64,000 bases of DNA from JAZBPO01 sp963691775 (GTDB lineage: Bacteria; Pseudomonadota; Gammaproteobacteria; Pseudomonadales; Azotimanducaceae), in NCBI GenBank assembly GCA_963691775.1, contig OY829369.1, forward strand, positions 868,001 to 932,000. Reading direction: 5' to 3'. The notes beneath the pieces were generated by a model. That model saw nothing but the letters and a program-made list of their open reading frames with translations. It did no database searches and was not told the DNA's origin. This document shows, piece by piece, positions 9,073 to 18,194 of the stretch. Both the position numbers and the translations under genes were made by a program. Numbering within the stretch: position 1 is the stretch's first letter; every line of letters begins with the position of its first letter.

Positions 9073-10599
9073 TCAAAGCGAACGCGCCCATTGCAGCAAT
9101 GCGTCCTGGATTTCGTGTCCTGGGCCGCGGTGGGCAAGCGGGCCATTGACCATCACAACCACGGCAAGACGTCGTCCGCTCTTCGCCTGAACATAGCCCG
9201 CAATCGCTGACACCTCGTCCAGCGTGCCTGTCTTGACGTGCATGCGGCCGACGCCAGCATCCCCTGCGAGACGCCGCCGCGCCGTACCGTCCACGCCGAC
9301 GAGCGCGAGCGACGAGACGAACTCCGGCATGTAGGGCCCATTCCAGGCCGCGACCAGCAGGTGCCCCATCTGCGCCGCAGAAATACGCGCGGCACGCGTG
9401 AGTCCGGAAGGATTGGCGATCACCAGCCCATCCGTCGTGACGCCGAAGCGCTCAAGCACTTCGCGCACCGCCGCATCGCCCTTCTCCGGCGTGGCCGGAG
9501 CATCGAAGCGCTCGACCCCGAGGGTCAGATGCAGGTGGCGGGTCATGACGTTGTTCGAGTACTTGTTGACGAGGCGGATGATGTCGCCGAGCGGGCGAGA
9601 CGCGTGGACGTGGAGACGCGCGGGGTGATCTTCTCCGCCGCGCTCCTCGAGGGCCTCGAGCATTTCAGGCGGGAGCACACCCGAGCGCCAACGTCCGCTG
9701 AGCTCACCACCGAGTTGATGCCAGTACGCCTCGAAGAGTCCGAAGGCATAGCTCTCCGGCTCCAGGACGGTGCGGGTCATCGCGTACCGATCGCAGCCAG
9801 ACGGAAAGCGGCCCTCGAGCAGGACACGATCACGAGTGTCGCGACCGTCGACGACGTTGAGCGCCACGCCACGCTGATAGCCCGAGCAATCGCGCCGGGC
9901 GATACGAAGGCGATTATCGACGTCCAGCTCCGACAGTGCCGGAGTGACGGCGACATCGACCGTGCGCCCGTCCAGGGCGGGCGTGAACTCGAAGCGCGCA
10001 GCATTGAAGTTGACGAGCAATGCGTGCGGCAGGACGTTGTAGACGCGATCGGGCCGGCCGTCGAAAGCGCCGGCGTCTTCCTCCGGCAGTGCGAAGAAGC
10101 TCGCGTCGAACACGACATCCCCTTCAATCTTCTCGACGCCTGCCTGACGGATTCCCTTGACGAGTTTCCAGAACTCCTCCTCGACGAGATAGGGATCGCC
10201 GGAGCCCCGCAGCAGCAGATCGCCGCGGAGCACACCGCTCTCGACAGGGCCGAGCGCCCAGGCTTCCGTGCGCCAGCGATAGGCGGGGCCGAGGCCCTGC
10301 AGCGCCGCGAAGGTCGTCAGGAGCTTGAGCGTGGACGCTGGCGTACGCAGCGCATTCGCGCGATGCGCGAGGATCGGACCTCCACCGCCCAGATCACCGA
10401 CCCAGACGCTGACCTCGCCCTGCGGCACATCGAGGGCTCTGGCGATACGCGCAATCCGCTCAGGCAGCTGCCCCTGCGAAGGCGCTGCGGTCGCGAGCAC
10501 GGCGGCGGCAGGCGTCACTGCTTCGGCGTCGCCTGCCATGGCGACGGAACTCGATGCGAGGAGTGAACCGAACAGGAGCCAGCGCACGACGCGGATCAC
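9073..10599 (-). CDS. dacB: D-alanyl-D-alanine carboxypeptidase/endopeptidase (PBP4, peptidase S13)
   Basis: 508 residues with a signal peptide (residues 1-22). All three penicillin-binding motifs are seen: Ser89-Thr-Leu-Lys92 (SxxK), SNN (SxN) near residue 340 and KTG near 455 (HVKTGTLDEVSAIAGYV). The large insertion between SxxK and SxN is typical of family S13. It trims peptidoglycan in the periplasm (DD-carboxypeptidase and DD-endopeptidase). The GTG start overlaps the stop of a small upstream ORF (GTGA, 10596-10599), and a GGGG Shine-Dalgarno is about 8 bases upstream. It lies downstream of the pqi/RND operon on the same strand. Confidence 0.95.
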   Translation of the reverse strand: MIRVVRWLLFGSLLASSSVAMAGDAEAVTPAAAVLATAAPSQGQLPERIARIARALDVPQGEVSVWVGDLGGGGPILAHRANALRTPASTLKLLTTFAALQGLGPAYRWRTEAWALGPVESGVLRGDLLLRGSGDPYLVEEEFWKLVKGIRQAGVEKIEGDVVFDASFFALPEEDAGAFDGRPDRVYNVLPHALLVNFNAARFEFTPALDGRTVDVAVTPALSELDVDNRLRIARRDCSGYQRGVALNVVDGRDTRDRVLLEGRFPSGCDRYAMTRTVLEPESYAFGLFEAYWHQLGGELSGRWRSGVLPPEMLEALEERGGEDHPARLHVHASRPLGDIIRLVNKYSNNVMTRHLHLTLGVERFDAPATPEKGDAAVREVLERFGVTTDGLVIANPSGLTRAARISAAQMGHLLVAAWNGPYMPEFVSSLALVGVDGTARRRLAGDAGVGRMHVKTGTLDEVSAIAGYVQAKSGRRLAVVVMVNGPLAHRGPGHEIQDALLQWARSL

Positions 10600-10856
10600 G
10601 TGGAACCCCGGATGTGCGGCTGGCAGGCGCCGCGCACGCCCGGCACTTCGCCAGGAAGATGCGACTTAAGCGTCGCGATCCGCCCCAGCCACCCGAAGTC
10701 CGCGCGCCCCCGAATATCTGAGCGCGCGTCCGTCATGCCTTCCGCGCCGCAGCAAGCCATCTCGTCCCCGAATCGGCAGCCCTCGGGCCGCCGACGCTCA
10801 GCATCGCAGGCGGACAGATACCGCGTGCCCCGCGGCTCTGGCATGCAGGCCGGCAT
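10596..10856 (-). CDS. Hypothetical small cysteine-rich protein coupled to dacB
   Basis: 86 residues from ATG 10856. A GGAAGGG Shine-Dalgarno stands 6 bases before the ATG, third codon positions are mostly G or C, and the TGA overlaps the dacB GTG by 4 bases. This is the same coupling used elsewhere in the window. Seven cysteines (near residues 4, 17, 27, 35, 36 and late) suggest metal binding or disulfides, but no known motif is recognised. It fills the otherwise empty 318 bases between the RND gene and dacB. It could be a chance frame in high-G+C DNA. Confidence 0.4.
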   Translation of the reverse strand: MPACMPEPRGTRYLSACDAERRRPEGCRFGDEMACCGAEGMTDARSDIRGRADFGWLGRIATLKSHLPGEVPGVRGACQPHIRGST

Positions 10857-10917
10857 GGGAACCCTTCCAGCCGCAGCGGCCGACACCCTTCTCCATGATG
10901 TAGACGGGGGTACCCGC

Positions 10918-13758
10918 TCAGGCCGGCGCGCGCTCGCCATCGTCTCCGCCGTGCAGCTCGTCACCATCATGGTCCACCGCATCATCCTCGAGTGCTTGTC
11001 CGGGTGCAGCGGGTGCGTTGTCGAGCATATCCGCCAGACGCTCGCCGAGTATTCCGGAGATATTGAAGTTCAGCTTGGCCACGATATTCGGGAAGAACTT
11101 GAGGTCCTGCTGCAACTTCTCGTAGTCGAAACGCAGCGCTGATACGGTCGAAACGGCCTGCACGTTGGCGGTGCGCTCGATCGCTCGGATATAGCCGATC
11201 TCGCCGAACACCTGTCCGGGCTCCAAGACAGCGAGCTGGCGTTCGTCATCGCCGTCGACACGGACCACAGCCGCTTCGCCGTCCAGAATGAGATACATGC
11301 TCCGGCCTACGTCACCTTGGCGTACCAGGCACTCACCGGCCTCGAATTCGTGCATCTCCGAGATGAGGATCGCCTTGCGCCGCTGGTAGTCCGTCATGTC
11401 GCGGAACAGCGGGCTCGCGTCGAGCACATCCTTGTCCACGGACATGGAGAGAATCTGATACAGCCCGACGAGGCGAATGCGGGCCATGATGATCGGCGTC
11501 ACGAGCAGGTTCGCGACGATCGAGATCAACATGGTGGCAGCTGCAAGGGCGCCGAACTGCGCGACCACCGTAAAACTCGAGAACAGCAGGATTCCGAAGC
11601 CGAAGGCGAGCGCAACGGACGAGATGACGAGTGGGGTCGCCTCCTCGGCAACGGCCTGATGCACGGCGCCAACGTAATCGGACGTCCGACGGCAGAGCTC
11701 GTTGTAGCGCGCGAGAAGATGGATCGTCCCGTCGATCGCGATACCGATCGCGATCACGGCGACGATGGCGGTCCCCGGGTTCAGCGGAATGTCCAGGAGC
11801 CCCATGATCCCGAACATGATCGCAACCGGAATCACGGAGGGAATCATCGCGATCGCACCGCCTTTCAGCGACGTGAACATGGCCGACATGATCACGAAGA
11901 TCAGCGCCAGCAGCAGGCCGAGGCCCTGGAGCTGCGCGACCATCAGCGACTCGGCCGCGCGGTTCACCATGAGATTCTCACCGATGACGCGCGCCTCAAG
12001 CTCAGGCCCGGATATTTCCGCGAGCACCTCTTCCAGCTCGGCAACGTAGCGATTGAGCACGTGCGAATCTTCGATCGAGTGGCGAACTACAATGTTTGCC
12101 CGTCGGAAGTCGGCCGACACGTAGCTGTCGAGGTCGCCCCTGTGAAAGAAGAGCAGGTACTGGGCAATCAATTCACGCGTTGGCGGCAGCGCCCCCTCCG
12201 CAAAGTCGCCGCTGAACGCCCGGTTCACGTACTGCAACTGATCCGCAAGGGAAAGTGTGCTGTCGAACACCCCCTGACGGTCGAGGAAATCCTGAATCTC
12301 CGCAATGCGTCGCAGATTGCGTGGCTCCAGAAAAGCACGATCGGCGCGCGCCTCGAGGGTCACGAAAAAGATGTTCACGCCCGCGAGATCACCGCTGATC
12401 TGCCGCGTCTGCTGCACGATCGGCCGATCCTCCGGAAAGTAGGACAGCGGATCATTGGTGACGTAGAGACTGGACGCCTGCCAGACGAAAAATCCGCACA
12501 GGAGCGTTGTGACTGCGAGCGTACGCAGCGGAAACCGGTCCTGAGGAACGCGGAAGAGCTGCACGATCCGCGCCGGCAGACCAGTCGCGTCGATCTGATC
12601 GATGGCCGCGGGCCGCGCCTGCGGCCCGAAGCGGTCAAGCAGCATCGGCACGAGGAGCATGGTGATTACGCCGTTGGCGAGCATCGCAAAGGTACTCGCG
12701 ATAGCGAAGTCCTGAATCAGGCCCATGTTGCTCGCGAGATTGCTCGCAAAGCCTAGACCCGTCGTCACCACCGTGAGCAGCAGCGGCAAGCCCACGTGGC
12801 GTCCGGCGTAGGCAACCGCTTGCCTGCGAAGATCCTCGGACGCTGCGCCGCGTTCTTCGTCAGCTGAAGCATCAAGGCCACGAAAGAACGCCGCCATGAT
12901 GTGGGTGTCTTCCGTCGAGCCGATCACGATGATCAGGGAAGGAATCATGGCTGCGAGAATGTTCAGCGGAATGCCGACCCAGCCGAGCATTCCGAAGGTC
13001 CACATGATCGTGAGCCCGGATGTGAGGATGGGCAGCACGGCGGCCAGGCCCGACCGCATGAAGAAAAGGATCGCCGCGATGAGCACGAACGCAGACAGCG
13101 GGCCGAGCAACAGGAAGTCCCGACCCAGACTGTCACGGAGCTCTTCGTTTATCCGGGGTGGGCCGACCTGGAAGAGCACGTCGAACTGATCGGCGTACCC
13201 CTCGAGCGCGCCTTCGATGCCCAAGTAGACAGAGCGGGTAAAGCCAGGGCGATCCTCCCGATCGAGCACCGACACGACGATGGCCGTAACCTCACCGTCG
13301 TCGGAAAAGAAATTGCCGAGATAGAGCGGATTATCGAGCGCGCGTTCCTGCGCGATGAGCGCCTGCTCGAGCGTCTCGGGCGGCCGTTCGAGAACGGGCT
13401 GCGCGGTCACGCGCCCGCCTTCGCCCTGGATCACCCTCAAGTCGAAGATGCTGTCCACGCGCAGCACTTCCGGAATCGCGGCGAGTTTCGTTTGCAGGCC
13501 CTCGAGCGCCGCCAACTTCTTCGGCGTCCAGAGCGCTTCATCGCGCACGTAAACGATGGTCTTGTTGTCCGAGCCGAACTCTTCCATCACCCGCTGATAG
13601 ATGAGGCGGTCCGGATCGTCGTAGGGAATCAGCGAGTCGAAGCTCGTATCGAGGGAAAGGCGCGCGAGTCCACCTGCGAATCCGATGGTCGCAAGGAGCA
13701 GGAACCCGGCGACCCAGAAACGATGGCGCACGCCGAGGAGGAAAAAGCGCGCGATCAC
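10918..13758 (-). CDS. RND/MMPL superfamily permease with C-terminal cyclic nucleotide-binding domain
   Basis: 946 residues. Residues about 1-770 are an RND/MMPL permease with two halves, each a membrane helix, a large periplasmic loop and a five-helix bundle; the helix-rich IPSLIIVIGSTEDTHIMAAFFRG and AVIAIGIAIDGTIHLLARYNE segments carry the acidic residues of RND proton paths. Residues about 772-900 form a cNMP-binding domain: FGEIG at 851-855 with Glu853, and ERTANV with Arg862, the residues that hold the cyclic phosphate in CRP/PKA-type domains. A 35-residue acidic tail follows. The ATG overlaps the LolA-like stop by 4 bases. Inferred: permease moving a lipid or lipoprotein-type cargo, gated by cAMP or cGMP. 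Typical RND permeases lack this domain. Confidence 0.92.
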   Translation of the reverse strand: MIARFFLLGVRHRFWVAGFLLLATIGFAGGLARLSLDTSFDSLIPYDDPDRLIYQRVMEEFGSDNKTIVYVRDEALWTPKKLAALEGLQTKLAAIPEVLRVDSIFDLRVIQGEGGRVTAQPVLERPPETLEQALIAQERALDNPLYLGNFFSDDGEVTAIVVSVLDREDRPGFTRSVYLGIEGALEGYADQFDVLFQVGPPRINEELRDSLGRDFLLLGPLSAFVLIAAILFFMRSGLAAVLPILTSGLTIMWTFGMLGWVGIPLNILAAMIPSLIIVIGSTEDTHIMAAFFRGLDASADEERGAASEDLRRQAVAYAGRHVGLPLLLTVVTTGLGFASNLASNMGLIQDFAIASTFAMLANGVITMLLVPMLLDRFGPQARPAAIDQIDATGLPARIVQLFRVPQDRFPLRTLAVTTLLCGFFVWQASSLYVTNDPLSYFPEDRPIVQQTRQISGDLAGVNIFFVTLEARADRAFLEPRNLRRIAEIQDFLDRQGVFDSTLSLADQLQYVNRAFSGDFAEGALPPTRELIAQYLLFFHRGDLDSYVSADFRRANIVVRHSIEDSHVLNRYVAELEEVLAEISGPELEARVIGENLMVNRAAESLMVAQLQGLGLLLALIFVIMSAMFTSLKGGAIAMIPSVIPVAIMFGIMGLLDIPLNPGTAIVAVIAIGIAIDGTIHLLARYNELCRRTSDYVGAVHQAVAEEATPLVISSVALAFGFGILLFSSFTVVAQFGALAAATMLISIVANLLVTPIIMARIRLVGLYQILSMSVDKDVLDASPLFRDMTDYQRRKAILISEMHEFEAGECLVRQGDVGRSMYLILDGEAAVVRVDGDDERQLAVLEPGQVFGEIGYIRAIERTANVQAVSTVSALRFDYEKLQQDLKFFPNIVAKLNFNISGILGERLADMLDNAPAAPGQALEDDAVDHDGDELHGGDDGERAPA

Positions 13759-14663
13759 GGCGTGCGCTCCAGACGGACGAGTTCGGGCAGCACGATCTCC
13801 TGCAGGCCATCACCGTACTCATTCTCGGGGGCGCGCGGCTCGGGAGGCGGCCGGTTTGCGACCAGCCACTCGAGCCCGAACATCTCCTCGGGAACGTAGT
13901 CGCGCGAGAACACCCGCCGATCGATCTTCAGCAGGGAGCGATGGGCATGCCGGTAGTCCTCCATGAGGATCATGTCACCGCGCCACATCGGACCGTCAAC
14001 CGGACGGAGATCGTGCGTGGTCTGACGCTTCTCGACGCGGCCGAGCTGATCGAAGTGGTCCGTGCGCGTGATGTACAGATTGTCTGCGCGGACGAAGTGC
14101 CGGCGCCGCGGACGCGCAGTTTTCGCATCGTCGCGTAAATCGAACACATCGATGACATGGTGGGGCACGCCGCGAACGAGCCGGGAGCGACGCCGCGCAT
14201 AACGGTAGTCGTCCAGCACCTCTCCAATCAGATTCTCGATCGTGAAGTCCGTTCCCAGGAAGTTCGACGCGGCACCGCTGCTGTCGCTCTCCACAAGCTG
14301 CGCCCCGAGCGCGGGCAGATACATGGCCATCCGCATGTCGTGCTCGTCGGGTGGGCGCGTGGCCAGCATCGCCACGCCCTCGACCTCCGGTGGCGAGGTG
14401 AAAAGCAGCATGAGCCGTGCGGTACCGTCGCCCTCGACCCGGCTATAGCGCGTCATACGGCGCGTCATCCGGTCACCGCGCTGATCGATGAGCACCAGAG
14501 ACTGCTCTTCGTACACGAACGGATACTGATCGTGCCGCGCGTAGACCGCCTCCATGAGTGCACGCCCGTCAAGCCCCTCACTATCGGGCGCCTCCGTGGC
14601 CGCCGCCCCCAGACCCAGGCCTGGCGCGCAAAGAAGCAGCATGAGGCGCAGCAGGCGGCGCAT
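13755..14663 (-). CDS. Outer membrane lipoprotein-sorting (LolA-like) periplasmic protein
   Basis: 302 residues, signal peptide residues 1-22. The body reads as the LolA/LolB-like beta-barrel fold of the outer-membrane lipoprotein-sorting family that pairs with RND/MMPL permeases: MTRYSRVEGDGTARLMLLFTSPPEVEGVAML, then DFTIENLIGEVLDDYRY, then strands ending in WRGDMILMEDYR. Such proteins bind hydrophobic cargo in the periplasm. It overlaps the RND gene by 4 bases and the pqiC stop by one base, so all are co-translated. Inferred role: cargo carrier between permease and outer membrane or MCE tunnel. Confidence 0.88.
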   Translation of the reverse strand: MRRLLRLMLLLCAPGLGLGAAATEAPDSEGLDGRALMEAVYARHDQYPFVYEEQSLVLIDQRGDRMTRRMTRYSRVEGDGTARLMLLFTSPPEVEGVAMLATRPPDEHDMRMAMYLPALGAQLVESDSSGAASNFLGTDFTIENLIGEVLDDYRYARRRSRLVRGVPHHVIDVFDLRDDAKTARPRRRHFVRADNLYITRTDHFDQLGRVEKRQTTHDLRPVDGPMWRGDMILMEDYRHAHRSLLKIDRRVFSRDYVPEEMFGLEWLVANRPPPEPRAPENEYGDGLQEIVLPELVRLERTP

Positions 14664-15262
14664 CAGTCGCTCGCCTCCGCATGCAGGGCCACGCTTTCAG
14701 CGATGCGCTGCGCGAGCGACGCAAAACCATCCTGCATACCATCGACAAGCCCGGCGTAATCACCATCGGCGATGGCAGCAGCACTCTCGAAGCGAGCCTG
14801 TTCCGTTTCCAGATTGGCGCCTGTGGCGGCATCGGTCACCTGCCAGCGGGCCCGCAGTTCGATGTGCCCGGAGACCGCGCGCTCGAAGCGATCGATGTGT
14901 ACCTGCACGCGCAGGTCCGGAGCCGAGGCCAGACGCGCGTGGGGCGTCGACACATCAGCGGTGCCAAGCACCTCGGAAAGATGCGCAGCGAGCACCCGCG
15001 CAAGCGTCTTCTTCAGCGGCTCCCCCCACTGATGAGCTTCGGCGTAGAGCAGGCCGTTACCCGCGGTGCGGGTCAAAAGCTGAAAGCGTTCGAGGTACTG
15101 GGGCACTTCCACGTCGATGATCTCGATCGACAGCGTATTCGTCGTCGCGATGCGTGGGCCCGGTTCCACGTCGAGCACGTAGTAATTTATGGCCGGGCTG
15201 CCGCAGGCGGCGAGTGCCGTGGCCGCCAGAATCAGCGAGCAGGTACGGAGCATGCGCAACAT
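14663..15262 (-). CDS. pqiC: ABC-type/PqiC family auxiliary outer-membrane lipoprotein
   Basis: 199 residues with a lipoprotein signal ending in LAAC (Cys about residue 20), followed by INYYVLD, the standard start of the PqiC/ABC transport auxiliary family. It is the outer-membrane lipoprotein partner of the MCE protein PqiB. The start overlaps the pqiB stop by one base (TGATG), and its own stop overlaps the LolA-like ATG the same way. Length and position (A-B-C order) match the Escherichia coli pqiABC arrangement. Confidence 0.9.
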   Translation of the reverse strand: MLRMLRTCSLILAATALAACGSPAINYYVLDVEPGPRIATTNTLSIEIIDVEVPQYLERFQLLTRTAGNGLLYAEAHQWGEPLKKTLARVLAAHLSEVLGTADVSTPHARLASAPDLRVQVHIDRFERAVSGHIELRARWQVTDAATGANLETEQARFESAAAIADGDYAGLVDGMQDGFASLAQRIAESVALHAEASD

Positions 15263-16917
15263 CAGTCCCCTCCCGAGCGCCCGAAGAGCACTGACTGTGG
15301 CTGGCGCTCTAGTTGCTCGACAAGCGCGCGGATCGCCCGAGCGGTCTCCTCTAGCTCACCGGTCATCTGAATCACGTTGTACTGCAGTGGTCCACTCGGC
15401 TGGAGCACCTGGTTCACCAGACGCACCGTATCCTCGAGGCTGACGGCGACGCCGCGCGCCGCGCCGAGCGTCTGATCGACGTTCGCCTCGTTTACGTCAG
15501 CGAGAATGCCGGACAGAGACTGCATGGCCGGCGCGAGGCTCGCGAGCATGTCCTGCAGCTCCGGCGCGTTCGTGAGGGCCTCCGTACCTTCAAGCGTCCC
15601 CTGCAGCGCCGCAGCAATCTCGTCGATGCGCACCTCATCGACGCGCGCGACGACGTTCTCGATCGTTGCGGTGATCGCCTCGACGGTGTTCGGAATCGTG
15701 GGCAATTCAGGCAGTTCGGCGCTGGCGTCCGCCACCAGGTTGAGGGGTGCCTCCGGATACATGTTGAGCTCGACGAACAGCTGTCCGGTAAGCAGGCTGC
15801 CCGTCGCGAGGCGGCCGCGCAGACCTCGATCCACCAATTGACTGAGGAGCTCCTCGCTCGGGATCGCCGTATCCCGATCGCGGTCGCTCAGACGCTCCGG
15901 TTCGATTTCGACGGTGACCGGAATCCGAAAGGTCTGCACGGACATGTCGATCTCCAGGCGGACGTCTATGACCTCGCCGATGCGGATGCCTCGAAACTCG
16001 ACCGGCGCACCCGCGTTGAGGCCGCGTACGGAGCCATCGAAATACATCACGAAGCGGAGCTTCTGCGTGAAGGCCTCCTCGTGGATGGCGTCCTCCGAAT
16101 CGTAGAGCGTGAACACGAGATCCGAGACGTCTTCGGTCGAAGGCTCCATGGGACCAGGCGTATCAAAGGCAAGCCCGCCGAACATGAGCGAGGTCACGGA
16201 AGCCGTGCGGACGCGGAATCCGTCCGCCCCCATCGAAACGTCCATGCCGGAGACATTCCAGAAACGCGAGTTGCCCCGCACGAGCTGGTTGAAGGGATCG
16301 CGGACGAACGCCTGGATGAACACGCTCTGGCGATCGCCACCGAGCTCCCGACCGAGTACTTCGCCGGCGAGGATGCCGCGGTAGTAGATGGGTGAGCCTG
16401 CATCGACGGAGCCGAGCGCATCGGTAACGAGCGTGATCGTCGTGCCCGCTTCGTCCGCATGGATGATGGGCTGCTCCTCGAGGCCGACAAAGAACCGCTG
16501 CGGCGCCCCAGGGCCCGGGTCGATCTCGATGTAAGACCCCGATACGAGCGTGGAGAGTCCGGAGACGCCACGCACGCTGAGCTGGGGCTTCACCACCCAA
16601 AAGCGCGTATTGCGGCGCAGGAAGTGCTCCGTTCCGGGATTGAACTGAACCGTGAGCATGACGCTCTCGAAGTCCTCTGCGAAACGCACGTCCTCTACGA
16701 GACCGATATCAACGCTCTTGTACTTGATCTTGGTCTTGCCGATCTCGATGCCTTCGGCGGTCTTGAACTGCAGTTCGACGATGGGTCCCTGCTCGGTCAG
16801 CGTCGTGATCACCAGCCAGGCACCCACCAGCGCCGTCACCAGCGGGATCAGCCAGACGATCGAGGGGCCCGTGCGCTCGGTCACCTCGGGCTGGGCGGGA
16901 TCATGTCCGCTGCTCAT
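15262..16917 (-). CDS. pqiB: Intermembrane transport protein PqiB (MCE/MlaD family)
   Basis: 551 residues. One N-terminal membrane anchor (residues about 19-40) is followed by three MCE domains, beginning with VELQFKTAEGIEIGKTKIKYKSVDIG, again near DAGSPIYYRGILAGEVLG, and again near GLNAGAPVEFRGIRIGEVIDV. A long C-terminal helical region (about 430-551) forms the needle in PqiB hexamers. The protein builds a hollow trans-periplasmic tube for lipid movement. It overlaps pqiA by 4 bases (ATGA) and pqiC by one base. Confidence 0.95.
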   Translation of the reverse strand: MSSGHDPAQPEVTERTGPSIVWLIPLVTALVGAWLVITTLTEQGPIVELQFKTAEGIEIGKTKIKYKSVDIGLVEDVRFAEDFESVMLTVQFNPGTEHFLRRNTRFWVVKPQLSVRGVSGLSTLVSGSYIEIDPGPGAPQRFFVGLEEQPIIHADEAGTTITLVTDALGSVDAGSPIYYRGILAGEVLGRELGGDRQSVFIQAFVRDPFNQLVRGNSRFWNVSGMDVSMGADGFRVRTASVTSLMFGGLAFDTPGPMEPSTEDVSDLVFTLYDSEDAIHEEAFTQKLRFVMYFDGSVRGLNAGAPVEFRGIRIGEVIDVRLEIDMSVQTFRIPVTVEIEPERLSDRDRDTAIPSEELLSQLVDRGLRGRLATGSLLTGQLFVELNMYPEAPLNLVADASAELPELPTIPNTVEAITATIENVVARVDEVRIDEIAAALQGTLEGTEALTNAPELQDMLASLAPAMQSLSGILADVNEANVDQTLGAARGVAVSLEDTVRLVNQVLQPSGPLQYNVIQMTGELEETARAIRALVEQLERQPQSVLFGRSGGD

Positions 16918-18194
16918 GCGGGCAGGGCCTCCGCGGTGGTCGGTTCGGGCGCGGCCGGAGCCTCATTGGCACCGGCCTCGTCCCAGATCAAGCGCGGGTC
17001 GAAGCTGTGCGCGGCAAACATGGTGATCACCACAACGGCGCCGAAGAAGGTGGCGCCGATACCCGGTTCAATATTGGCAAGCAGATTCAGGCTGACGAGC
17101 CCGGACAGAAGACCGACAAGGAAAACATCGACCATGGACCAGGCCCCGACAATCTCCGTGATCCGATAGAGCTGTGTCCGATCTCGCGGCTTCCACGCAG
17201 ATCGGCGCTCGACGCTGCGCAGGAGCACCACGAGCGCGATGAGCTTCGCGACCGGGACCACGATCGAGGCGATGAACACGATCAGGCCGAGGCCGATGTA
17301 TCCGTTCGTGAGCAGCTTTACGACGCCCGAGAGGATCGTGTCCGGGGAGCCGCGTCCGAGCTGGCTCACGGTCATGATCGGATAGAGCTGGGCCGGGATC
17401 ATGAGCAGCGACGCGGAAAGCACGAGCGCCCAGGTCCGGGGAACGCTGTTCTCTGTCCGGTGATGGAGCTGCGCCCCGCACCGGGGACAAGGCCCATGTG
17501 CTGCATCTTCGTGCGCAACAAAGGCGCAGGTGTGGCAGGAGATGATGCGCTGATCCTGATGCAGAGCGCCTTCATCGAGCGTTTTCGGCGGCACCCGCAC
17601 CCATAGCTCGGAGGGCTCGAAGTTCGAGCGGGCAGCCGTAAGCAGTACCAGCGCGCCTGCAAATGCGAACAGGCCAACGCCGGGCAACACGGCCGCCATG
17701 GCTTTCAGCTTGACGATCGAGATCAGCGTCCCCATCAGGAAGACACCCACCATGGACCAGGGCTCGAGCGCATGGACGGCGCGGTAAACGACGCCGATAC
17801 CCGTCGGCACGAAGCCGAAGCGGACCGGAAGCAGCACGTAGATCATGCCGAGCACGACCATGATCGGAAAAAGGATGCTCGTGAGCGCAACAACGAGCCC
17901 GAGCGGGCCCATGCCGAGTTCATAGAGCGTCAGCGCACCCGAATAGAGATGGTTCTGCTGCACCAGCCCCCCAACCTTCATGCCCAGGAAGGGGTAGCTC
18001 ACCGCCAGCAAAAGGAGAACCAGCGCAGCGAGGTAGCAGGCGAGCGTGCGATCGAGCGAATTCGGCACGTTGCGGTAGAGCGACGCTCCACAGCGGCTGC
18101 ACTCCGCGCGCGCACGCGGCGGAATCGCTTCTCGGCGATGCAGACGACCGCACTCGTGACAGGAGATGAGTGCTCCTGCCTGCTGCTCGTTCAT
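16914..18194 (-). CDS. pqiA: Paraquat-inducible protein A (PqiA), inner-membrane protein
   Basis: 426 residues from ATG 18194. The upstream frame to 18305 adds an arginine-rich tail unlike the family. Two similar halves each start with a zinc ribbon (CHECG...CSRCG at the N-terminus; CHTC...CPRCG about residue 220), each followed by four membrane helices with FLGMKVGG- and TVSQLGRG-like turns. PqiA is the inner-membrane partner of PqiB. It is the first gene of the operon; a homopolymeric C6/G9 hairpin lies about 115 bases upstream. Confidence 0.93.
   Translation of the reverse strand: MNEQQAGALISCHECGRLHRREAIPPRARAECSRCGASLYRNVPNSLDRTLACYLAALVLLLLAVSYPFLGMKVGGLVQQNHLYSGALTLYELGMGPLGLVVALTSILFPIMVVLGMIYVLLPVRFGFVPTGIGVVYRAVHALEPWSMVGVFLMGTLISIVKLKAMAAVLPGVGLFAFAGALVLLTAARSNFEPSELWVRVPPKTLDEGALHQDQRIISCHTCAFVAHEDAAHGPCPRCGAQLHHRTENSVPRTWALVLSASLLMIPAQLYPIMTVSQLGRGSPDTILSGVVKLLTNGYIGLGLIVFIASIVVPVAKLIALVVLLRSVERRSAWKPRDRTQLYRITEIVGAWSMVDVFLVGLLSGLVSLNLLANIEPGIGATFFGAVVVITMFAAHSFDPRLIWDEAGANEAPAAPEPTTAEALPA

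Noticed and set aside
11317..12756. Long plus-strand ORF (479 codons) opposite the RND gene
   Set aside because: Its frame lies entirely within the RND gene, its product is rich in His/Arg/Asp with no domain and no ribosome site; it is an antisense shadow from high G+C.
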